The notes under the pieces are model-generated. The model was not told the DNA's origin and did no database searches. It saw only the letters and a program-made list of their open reading frames with translations. A DNA stretch of 64,000 nt. It comes from Bradyrhizobium mercantei (GTDB taxonomy: Bacteria; Pseudomonadota; Alphaproteobacteria; Rhizobiales; Xanthobacteraceae). The stretch spans positions 62,001 to 126,000 of the forward strand of contig NZ_MKFI01000010.1 of the NCBI RefSeq assembly GCF_001982635.1. Direction: 5' to 3'. Made by a program: the position numbers and the translations under genes. Below, piece by piece: positions 57,765 to 64,000 of this stretch (the stretch's first letter is position 1; each line of letters begins with the position of its first letter).

Positions 57765-58283
57765 ATGAAGAACAGGCTTCTCACATGTCTCACGGCGGCG
57801 ACGCTCGCCGTCAGCGTTGCGCTTGCACCCGCAGCTCTCGCCAGAGGCGGCGGTGGCGGCGGCCATGGTGGCGGGGGTGGCTTCGGTGGCGGCCACGGCG
57901 GTGGCTTTGCTGGTGCCATGGGTGGCGGAATGCATGGCGGTGGTTTTGGCGGCGGCATGCACGGCGGTGGGTTCGGCGGCGGTATGCGCGGTGGTGGCAT
58001 GGCGTTTGCCGCGATGGGCGGCGGCGGGCATTTTGCCGGCGGACATTTTGGTGGCGGTCCCCGCTTCACCGGTGCTCCCGCGTTCGGCCCGCGATTTGCC
58101 GGCGCCGGATTCCACGGCGGGCGCTTCTTCCATCATGGCGGCTTCTTCCACCATCACCGCTTCCATCGCTTCGCGTTCTTCGGCGCGCCCTATCTCTACG
58201 CCGGCTATGACTACGGCTGCTACCGCAGGGTGTGGACGGCCTACGGTCTGCAATGGGTCAATGTGTGCGGGGATTATTGGTGA
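57765..58283 (+). CDS. Gly/His-rich exported protein
   Basis: This 172-residue protein has a clear signal peptide (about 1-27; MKNRLLTCLTAATLAVSVAL, cleaved near ALA-R). Residues 28-95 are Gly-rich repeats (GGGHGGG, GGGMHGGGFGGG), 96-145 are Gly/Phe/His-rich (GGRFFHHGGFFHHHRFHRF), and a short C-terminal part has aromatic residues and two Cys (YDYGCYRRVWTAYGLQWVNV, CGDYW). GGGAGAGTTTC precedes the ATG. Such proteins are common in Bradyrhizobiaceae; the His clusters may bind metal. It sits 147 bp before a two-component gene pair. Confidence 0.8.
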   Translation: MKNRLLTCLTAATLAVSVALAPAALARGGGGGGHGGGGGFGGGHGGGFAGAMGGGMHGGGFGGGMHGGGFGGGMRGGGMAFAAMGGGGHFAGGHFGGGPRFTGAPAFGPRFAGAGFHGGRFFHHGGFFHHHRFHRFAFFGAPYLYAGYDYGCYRRVWTAYGLQWVNVCGDYW

Positions 58284-58430
58284 TCGCCCAACCAACCGCA
58301 CCGTTGTCGCGGTCGTCGCCAGACGTTCCATCCCGCCCCGGAATGGGATAGTCTGGCGGCGATCGTCGCGGGGGCTTGCAGAGCTTGAGAACTCGGAGAG
58401 AGTTCAAGATGCCTCGGAGAGTTCAAGAAG

Positions 58431-59123
58431 ATGACCGGAGCTCACCGCCGCATTCTCGTCGTCGAGGATGATCCTGAAACCGCCGGTCAGCTCGTCGAAG
58501 AGCTCACCACCAGCGGCTATGACGTGGATCTGGCCGCGAACGGCCGCGAGGCGCTGAGCCAGGGGGCGGCGCGCGATTATGCCGTGATCACGATCGACCG
58601 CATGCTGCCCGACATCGACGGCATCGCGGTGATGCGCCAGATGCGCGACGACGGCATCGCGGTGCCGTTCCTGATCATCAGCGCACTCGGCGAGGTCGAT
58701 GACCGGGTCCGTGGATTGCGCGCCGGCGGCGACGACTATCTGGTCAAGCCGTTCTCCTTTGTCGAGCTGCTGGCGCGGCTCGAGGCGCTCGGCCGCCGCA
58801 GCGAGACCGTTGCCAAGGAGACCATCCTGCGGGTCGGCGATCTCGCGGTCGATCTGATCGCGCGGACGGCGAGCCGCCGCGGCCGCAAGATTCCGCTTCT
58901 GCCGAAGGAATTCCAGCTGCTCGAATATCTCGCGCGCAACGAAGGCCGCGTGGTGTCGCGCGCCATGCTGCTGCAGCACGTCTGGGATCTGCACTTCGAT
59001 CCCTCGACCAACATCATCGACGTCTATGTCGGGCGGGTGCGCCGCAAGGTCGACGACCAGCAAGCCTATCCGCTGATCCACACGATCCGCGGCATCGGGT
59101 ACTGCCTCCGTGCTCCTGGCTAA
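58431..59123 (+). CDS. OmpR-family response regulator
   Basis: A 230-residue response regulator. Receiver domain about 7-118: acidic pocket EDD (12-14), phospho-acceptor Asp56 in TIDRMLPDIDG, Ser in FLIISALGEVDDRV, Lys in DYLVKPFSFVE. The winged-helix DNA-binding domain is about 135-228 (LLPKEFQLLEYLARNEGRVV, SRAMLLQHVWDLHFDPSTNI, IDVYVGRVRRKVDD, IHTIRGIGYCL). Its end overlaps the kinase gene by 14 bp. Upstream, the sequence GGAGAGTTCAAGA is repeated just before the start, in the Shine-Dalgarno region. Confidence 0.93.
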   Translation: MTGAHRRILVVEDDPETAGQLVEELTTSGYDVDLAANGREALSQGAARDYAVITIDRMLPDIDGIAVMRQMRDDGIAVPFLIISALGEVDDRVRGLRAGGDDYLVKPFSFVELLARLEALGRRSETVAKETILRVGDLAVDLIARTASRRGRKIPLLPKEFQLLEYLARNEGRVVSRAMLLQHVWDLHFDPSTNIIDVYVGRVRRKVDDQQAYPLIHTIRGIGYCLRAPG

Positions 59124-60501
59124 GACCTTCAAGTCGTCGACTTTCCGCCTGGCGCTGATCGCCATCGGCATCTTCGGCCTGATGGTGTCCGCGATCTTTG
59201 CTTACGTCTACTGGTCGACGCTGTCCTATGTGCGCGACAGGTCCGACCGCGCCATCATGACCGAGCAGGCGAGCCTCGATGATGCCTATGCGCGGTCCGG
59301 CCGCGATGGCCTGGCCGCGTTGATTGCGCAACGCATCGCGGACAAGGGCTTTGCCGATCATGTCTATCTGCTGGCCGGCCCGGACTCGGCGGTAGTTGCC
59401 GGAAATCTCAAGCAATGGCCGGCGGAGGCTGCCCGGCAGGGATGGGCCGAATTCCGCGTTTCGCTGCCGCAGCTCCCCACGGGCACTTCTCTGGCGCGAG
59501 TCGTGACGGAGACCTTGTCGAACGGCGATCGGCTGCTGGTCGGTCGCGACATCAGTGATCTCGACGGCTTCATGGCGCAGATCAGGGCCGCGGGCATCGC
59601 CGTTGTCGTGCTGATCATCGTGCTTGCCGCCGCCGCCAGCATCGGGGTCACGCGGCGGACGGTCGGCCGGATCGAGTCGATCAATGCGACCAGCCGCGCC
59701 ATCATGCTCTCCGGCCTCGACCAGCGCATCCCGCTCCTTGGCAGCCACGACGAATGGGATCGCGTTGCGGAGAATCTCAATCTGATGCTGGATCGCATCC
59801 AGACCTTGATGGGTGACGTCAAGCAGGTCGGCGAGAATATCGCGCACGACCTGCGCACGCCGCTGACCCGGATGCGCGGCCGGCTCGAGAAGGCCTATCA
59901 CGCCCCGCGCAACGCGGAGGGCGATGCGGCGTTGATCGGCGACACCATCGCCGATCTCGACGCGGTGCTCGGGATGTTCGCGTCGATCACGCGGATCTCC
60001 GAGATCGAGACGCGGGCCCGCAAGGGCGCGTTTCGCATCGTCAACCTGGTCGAGATCGCAAGCGAGGTGGTCGAGCTCTACGATGCCGCGGCCGAGGAGG
60101 TCACCACCCATCTCGACCTCGCCGGCGATCAGGCAGTGCTGGTGACCGGCGACCGCGATCTCTTGTTCGACGCCATCGCCAATCTCGTCGATAACGCCAT
60201 CAAGCACGGCCGTCCGGGCGGGCGGGTGAGCGTGACCTGCGACAATGACGAGAGCGGCGCGGTGATTTCGGTCGCCGATGACGGCCCCGGCATTCCCGCC
60301 GGCCAGCACGACCGGGTCTTCAAGCGCTTCTACCGGCTCGAGCAGAGCCGCTACACGCCGGGCAATGGCCTCGGCCTCAGCCTGGTCGCGGCGGTCGCGA
60401 GCCTGCACGGCGCACGAATCGAATTGCGCGACAACGCGCCGGGATTGTTGTGCAGGCTGGTCTTTCCTGTGGTGGAATCGGTGGCGGAGCTCCCTCGCTA
60501 G
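59110..60501 (+). CDS. Sensor histidine kinase
   Basis: This 463-residue membrane kinase partners the overlapping response regulator. Membrane segments are about 14-36 (LALIAIGIFGLMVSAIFAYV) and about 160-180 (AGIAVVVLIIVLAAAASIGV), enclosing a periplasmic sensor region of about 120 residues. HAMP follows. The dimerisation domain has phospho-acceptor His246 in NIAHDLRTPLTRMRGRLEKA. The ATPase domain has N-box NLVDNAIKHGRPGG, G1 VADDGPGIP, F-box FKRFYRLEQSR and G2 GNGLGLSLV. GTG 59110 lies within the end of the regulator gene, implying coupled translation. Signal unknown. Confidence 0.92.
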   Translation: MLLAKTFKSSTFRLALIAIGIFGLMVSAIFAYVYWSTLSYVRDRSDRAIMTEQASLDDAYARSGRDGLAALIAQRIADKGFADHVYLLAGPDSAVVAGNLKQWPAEAARQGWAEFRVSLPQLPTGTSLARVVTETLSNGDRLLVGRDISDLDGFMAQIRAAGIAVVVLIIVLAAAASIGVTRRTVGRIESINATSRAIMLSGLDQRIPLLGSHDEWDRVAENLNLMLDRIQTLMGDVKQVGENIAHDLRTPLTRMRGRLEKAYHAPRNAEGDAALIGDTIADLDAVLGMFASITRISEIETRARKGAFRIVNLVEIASEVVELYDAAAEEVTTHLDLAGDQAVLVTGDRDLLFDAIANLVDNAIKHGRPGGRVSVTCDNDESGAVISVADDGPGIPAGQHDRVFKRFYRLEQSRYTPGNGLGLSLVAAVASLHGARIELRDNAPGLLCRLVFPVVESVAELPR

Positions 60502-60858
60502 GTGCGCGTCGCCAAAATATCGAAAACAACCCCATGCAAAGGAGCTCGCGGCGGCCGGCGTTCGGCCAGCCAGCTTGACATGTCGGGCAACTCAGGAGTA
60601 TTCTTCCAATATTCCGAAATCGTGCAATCGCCGCCTTGTAAGCGCCTCTCGCCAAGCAGAGTGGGCGCAGCGCGTCGCGAGACTGCGGAAGCACAAGTCG
60701 CAGGCCGTGCAGCACATTCGATGTCGTCCTGGCGAAAGCCAGGACGCATTACCCCAAATGAGAGTTGTTGCGCCACGCCGGGGCCACGGCCCCATTCATC
60801 ATCAAATGCGGCGGTTATGGGTCCTGGCTTTCGCCAGGACGACGGCGGTGTTAACCGT
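60502..60858. other. Intergenic region with palindromic repeat
   Basis: About 357 bp between the kinase and azoreductase-like genes (convergent). The right third is the inverted-repeat element at 60723-60843. The left part has no supported gene. Confidence 0.4.
60723..60843. repeat. Palindromic repeat element with 23-bp perfect terminal inverted repeats
   Basis: Arms 60723-60745 and 60821-60843 are exact reverse complements. Each arm is itself a hairpin (GTCCTGGC-GAAA-GCCAGGAC) preceded by GTC. The 75-bp centre encodes nothing. This type of GTCCTGGC palindrome resembles dispersed intergenic repeats of Bradyrhizobium and Rhodopseudomonas; no transposase is present. Confidence 0.8.
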
Positions 60859-61485
60859 TCAAAACCGCGCCGCCATCTCCGTCAGCCGCCGGTGCGCGGC
60901 CTCGCGGGCGGCGCGGATCGGCTCCGCGGGCCCCGTGGTCGGGCCGATCGGCACCAAGCGCAAATCGTTGATGCCGATGAAGCGCAGCGCTTCGCGCAGA
61001 TAGGGCGTCGCCATGTCGATGCGGCCGCGGTTCATGCCGGTGACGAAGTCGCTGCCGCTCGCCAGGATCACGACCGTCGGCCGGTCTGTGAGCAGCGGCA
61101 GATAGCCCTGCGCCGGATCGAAGCGGAAGGTCAGTCCGGGCTGGATGATGACGTCGAGCCACTGCTTGAGCTTGTAGGGAATGGAAAAATTCCACATCGG
61201 GGTCGAGATCAACACGCGATCGGCCAGCGACAGCCGCAACGCGAGGCGTTCGGCGACTGCGAAGGCGTCGTGCTGCGAAGCAGTGAACGTCTTGCCGCCG
61301 ATCCGGGCGTATTTGGCCTCGAGCAGATACCCTTCGAACTCCGGCAGCGGCTCGCGCCACAGGTTCATCGCGTCGATGTCCCAGTCCGGATGGCTCTCAC
61401 GGAAGCGATCGAGAAACACGCGCGCGCCGGCTGCCGATTCCGAGTCGGCGCGGGGAGAGCAGGCGACGTGCAGCAGCTTCGGCAC
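60859..61485 (-). CDS. FMN-dependent NADH-azoreductase-like oxidoreductase
   Basis: A 208-residue flavodoxin-fold protein of the AzoR/NQO family: N-terminal flavin loop CSPRADSESAAGARVFLDRF, MNLWREPLPEFEG, TPMWNFSIPYKLKQWLDVII (the conserved PMWNF-type motif), and VVILASGSDFVTGMNRGRID. These enzymes reduce quinones or azo compounds. The GTG start at 61485 is preceded by GGAGGCGCG. It lies 10 bp after the fusion gene's stop, as the last gene of a minus-strand operon. Confidence 0.87.
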   Translation of the reverse strand: MPKLLHVACSPRADSESAAGARVFLDRFRESHPDWDIDAMNLWREPLPEFEGYLLEAKYARIGGKTFTASQHDAFAVAERLALRLSLADRVLISTPMWNFSIPYKLKQWLDVIIQPGLTFRFDPAQGYLPLLTDRPTVVILASGSDFVTGMNRGRIDMATPYLREALRFIGINDLRLVPIGPTTGPAEPIRAAREAAHRRLTEMAARF

Positions 61486-61495
61486 CGCGCCTCCC

Positions 61496-63067
61496 TTAGC
61501 CGAGCGCCTTGATGACGGTGTCGGCGTTGGTTACGACGGAGACGTTCTGCAAGGCAAAATTGATCGCGGCGTTGTGCCAATCGGCATTCATGGTCGAGCA
61601 GCAATCCTCCGGCACGATCATGAAATAGCCCTTGTCGGCGCCGGTGCGCGCGGTGTGCTCGACCGACATGTTGGTCCAGGCGCCGGTGTTGATGATCATG
61701 TCGCGGCCGGTGGCTTTCAATATGGTCTCGAGCCGCGTGCCTTCCCAGGCGCTCATCCGCATCTTCTCGACCACGAAGTCGCCCGGGCGCGGTTCGAGCC
61801 CGGAGACCGGCGCAGCGCCCCAGCTGCCGCGTACCATCGCCTTGCTGTCGACCAGGCCCTCGAACAGGGGCGCGTTCAACGTCACGCCGGGTGCGCCGGG
61901 CTCGACGACGAACCAGACGTGGATGATGGCGACGCCGCGCGCCCGCGCCGCCTCGGCTACGCGGCGGACATTCTCGACGACGTGCTGCTGGCGCGCATGC
62001 GCCGGCGCCCCGGACTCGGCGAACGCGCCGCCGTCCATGATGACGTCGTTCTGCATGTCCTGGATGATCATCGCGCAACGCTGCGGATCGAGCTGCATTT
62101 CCCCGGAGGTCAGGTTCGGCGCAGGTGTGGTCGATGCAGCGCTCGCGCCGCCGCGCTTACCGCTCATATAGGGTTCGTGGCGCGGGCCGACCTTGGTCGG
62201 GATCGCGTAGACCGAATGGGTCGCGGTCAGATAGAGCGTGCGGAAATCGGTGCCGCCCCAGGCGAGGTTGGCGACGAGCTCGGGCAGGCGGACCTTGCCG
62301 AGCAGATCGCCGCCGGGCGCATAGACCCAGACGCCGCCGGGCGCGGTGACCCAGACATTGCCGCGCTGGTCGCACTTCATGCCGTCGGGCAGGCCGGGCT
62401 CGAGCTCGGAGCGGATGCCGGAGGCGAACACGCGCGGATTATTGAGTAAGCCGTCGGCGCTGACGTCGAAGGCGCGGATCAGCGCCTGCACGGTGTCGTT
62501 GACATAGAGGATGCGCTCGTCCGGCGAGAAGCACAGCCCGTTCGGCTGCTCGAACAGGTAGCGATCGACCAGGAGTTTCGGCGCGCCGCCGCCCGGCGGC
62601 ACGCGATAGACGCCCTGGAAGCCGAGCTGGCGCGGCCGCTCAACGCCGTAGACCGGCATGCGGCCATACCATGGATCTGAGAAATAGATCGCGCCCGAGG
62701 AATGAACGCAGACGTCGTTCGGGCTGTTGAGCTCCTGGTTCTCGTAGTGCGAGGCCAGCACCTCGCGCCGCCCGTCAGCCCGCTCGCGGATCAGGGAGGA
62801 TGTCGCATGCTCGCAGACGATCAAATTGAGGTCCGCGTCATAGGTCATGCCGTTGCACTTGTTCGACGGCCGCTTGACCTCGACCACCCCGCGCCGCGCA
62901 TCCCAGCGCCGGCGCACGTCGCCAGGCATGTCGGAGAACAGCAGGAAGTGATCGAGCGGATGCCAGATCGGCCCTTCCGTGAAATCGAAGCCGGTGCCGA
63001 CCTGGCCGACCGGCGCGTAGGGGTCGATCAGGTCTTCGAATTCGGTGCGCAGCGTGACGTGCGTCAT
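61496..63067 (-). CDS. SMP-30/gluconolactonase fused to isochorismatase-like hydrolase (catalytic Cys replaced by Ser)
   Basis: This 523-residue protein has two enzymes in one chain. Residues 1-300 are an SMP-30/gluconolactonase beta-propeller: Glu31 in FTEGPIWHP, NKCNGMTYDADLN, ELNSPNDVCVHSSGAIYFSD and LPDGMKCDQRGNVWV carry the metal ligands. A linker (about 303-323; GKRGGASAASTTPAPN) leads to an isochorismatase-like domain (324-523): Asp337 in IIQDMQND, Lys435 in VVEKMRMSAWEGT, and NTGAWTNMSVEHTARTGADK. In RutB-type relatives the last motif reads TNxCVExT; here Ser468 occupies the nucleophile position. Met324 (62098) follows GGGGAA and could start the second domain separately. The upstream gene starts in the same direction 18 bp away. 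Confidence 0.88.
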   Translation of the reverse strand: MTHVTLRTEFEDLIDPYAPVGQVGTGFDFTEGPIWHPLDHFLLFSDMPGDVRRRWDARRGVVEVKRPSNKCNGMTYDADLNLIVCEHATSSLIRERADGRREVLASHYENQELNSPNDVCVHSSGAIYFSDPWYGRMPVYGVERPRQLGFQGVYRVPPGGGAPKLLVDRYLFEQPNGLCFSPDERILYVNDTVQALIRAFDVSADGLLNNPRVFASGIRSELEPGLPDGMKCDQRGNVWVTAPGGVWVYAPGGDLLGKVRLPELVANLAWGGTDFRTLYLTATHSVYAIPTKVGPRHEPYMSGKRGGASAASTTPAPNLTSGEMQLDPQRCAMIIQDMQNDVIMDGGAFAESGAPAHARQQHVVENVRRVAEAARARGVAIIHVWFVVEPGAPGVTLNAPLFEGLVDSKAMVRGSWGAAPVSGLEPRPGDFVVEKMRMSAWEGTRLETILKATGRDMIINTGAWTNMSVEHTARTGADKGYFMIVPEDCCSTMNADWHNAAINFALQNVSVVTNADTVIKALG

Positions 63068-63085
63068 CGTAGCAGGCCTTCGTGG

Positions 63086-63934
63086 TTATGCCGGGAACCA
63101 GTTGCGCTGCGGCAGGCTTTGCACGACAGGCCCGGGCACCTGGTCGTGCAGGCGGCCGACCACCATGCCGCCCTCGATCTTCGCCGGGCGATCATGCACA
63201 GGGAGCAGATAGCGTGAGCTACTCAGCAGCTTCTTGATCGCGGCCTTCTCGGCGCGCTTGCTGGTGCCGTGATTGCCGGTGGTGCGCGGCTCGGCGTCGT
63301 GGATCTCGTTGAAGGGCGTGACGATCTGATCGTTGAAATCATAGATCACGTCGCCGCAGATCGTCGCGATGCCGTCGGCGGTGTGGACGTGAATGTTCAT
63401 CGAGCCTTCGGTGTGGGCGTTGGCGGCGTCGCAATAGACGCCGGGCATCAATTCGACCGGACCGGTGATCTCGAGGTCGAGGAAACGCAGCGCGCTCTTG
63501 GTGTGCAGGCGGTCGATCAAATGCTTGATGTCGGGCGCAGGGTATTGCGGATGCATCAGGCCGGAGACGGAGTACTCCAGCTCCTTGCGGTTGACGACGA
63601 CGGTGGTGTTCATCGGAAACAGATCGTCCTTGCCGGCGTGGTCGATGTGCAGATGGGTGTGGCAGACGAAACGGACGTCGCCCATGCGCACGCCGTGGCG
63701 GGCGAGCTGGTTCTCGATCATGTTCTCGTGAAACTGGAGGCCGCGCATGCCGAGCGTCTCCATGATCTGGTTGGAGCGGTAGCCGGTGTCGACCAGCACG
63801 GGGTAGGGGCCGCCGAGGATCAGGAAGCCGAGCGTCAGCACGCGGCGGGTGCGGCCGCAATTGTGCCCGAGCACGAGGAAGCTCGATTCCAGCTCGATAT
63901 CGCCATAGTCCAGGATCTTGATCTCCAACGGCAT
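63086..63934 (-). CDS. N-acyl-homoserine-lactonase-like metallo-beta-lactamase-fold hydrolase
   Basis: A 282-residue MBL-fold protein with the AHL-lactonase-type motif THLHIDHAG (HxHxDH). Other metal-ligand candidates are His in CDAANAHTEGSMNIHVHT, Asp in TICGDVIYDF and His in LLPVHDRPAKI; GGPYPVLVDTGYRSN is also conserved. ATG 63934 follows GGAGGGGAGAGCG; a TTG at 63949 would place that site inside the gene. First of a three-gene minus-strand operon with the SMP-30/isochorismatase fusion and the azoreductase-like gene, so two lactonase-type enzymes are co-encoded. The substrate may be a homoserine lactone or another lactone; sequence does not decide. Confidence 0.88.
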   Translation of the reverse strand: MPLEIKILDYGDIELESSFLVLGHNCGRTRRVLTLGFLILGGPYPVLVDTGYRSNQIMETLGMRGLQFHENMIENQLARHGVRMGDVRFVCHTHLHIDHAGKDDLFPMNTTVVVNRKELEYSVSGLMHPQYPAPDIKHLIDRLHTKSALRFLDLEITGPVELMPGVYCDAANAHTEGSMNIHVHTADGIATICGDVIYDFNDQIVTPFNEIHDAEPRTTGNHGTSKRAEKAAIKKLLSSSRYLLPVHDRPAKIEGGMVVGRLHDQVPGPVVQSLPQRNWFPA

Positions 63935-64000
63935 CGCTCTCCCCTCCAAATTCCTGTTCGTTGTTGTGTTCGTCGCGGCGCGACTATGGCCCCAGCCGAT

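Noticed and set aside
60601..60800. Small open frames between the kinase and azoreductase-like genes
   Set aside because: They run through the palindromic element on both strands, lack ribosome-binding sites and have no sensible product.

Overview
The window is GC-rich DNA with an alphaproteobacterial gene repertoire. The gene mix (RbsABC-type sugar transporters, Paa phenylacetate genes, DUF4424 and DUF1127 proteins, VreARI-type giant adhesins) and an intergenic palindromic repeat of the GTCCTGGC-GAAA-GCCAGGAC type suggest Bradyrhizobium or a close relative. This assignment is inference from gene content; no rRNA, tRNA, CRISPR array or insertion sequence was found.

Region 1 (1-25.1 kb) is the most unusual part. 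It is a cell-surface-signalling locus built around two giant filamentous-haemagglutinin-like exoproteins. Adhesin 1 enters from the left edge and is broken by a frameshift near 7.46 kb. Adhesin 2 (4052 aa) is intact and carries the N-terminal secretion domain. Between them lie an ECF sigma factor, a lone periplasmic STN/TonB-C-like protein, a second ECF sigma factor and a FecR anti-sigma protein. A third ECF sigma factor, paralogous to the first, follows adhesin 2. The arrangement resembles the VreA-VreI-VreR system but with duplicated exoproteins and three sigma factors. No TpsB outer-membrane transporter is present in the window.

Region 2 (25.2-35.7 kb) holds two RbsABC-type sugar ABC transporters on the minus strand, an OprB-type sugar porin, a divergent ROK repressor and an SDR sugar dehydrogenase. 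Region 3 (35.7-39.6 kb) is a small phenylacetate segment: a TetR regulator (PaaR-like), paaZ and paaG, with matching 22-bp palindromes upstream of tetR and of paaG. Region 4 (39.9-46.4 kb) has an AraC regulator and then three transcription units: an exported protein plus DUF4424 protein, an acyl-CoA-dehydrogenase-like flavoprotein plus exported protein, and a branched-chain amino-acid-type binding protein. Each is preceded by a related upstream element with exactly the same internal spacing, so they look like one regulon.

Region 5 (46.5-57.3 kb) is mixed: a membrane protein, an alpha/beta hydrolase, a methyltransferase, a GFA-family zinc protein, a TetR/YdhR-like divergent pair with nested palindromes, a PcfJ-like protein, an aldose dehydrogenase-lactonase pair of the L-fucose type, tex and a DUF1127 protein. 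Region 6 (57.3-64 kb) has a possible tiny gene with a terminator, a Gly/His-rich exported protein, an OmpR-type two-component pair, a palindromic repeat, and a minus-strand operon encoding an AHL-lactonase-like metallohydrolase, an SMP-30 lactonase fused to an isochorismatase-like hydrolase whose catalytic Cys is Ser, and an azoreductase-like flavoprotein.
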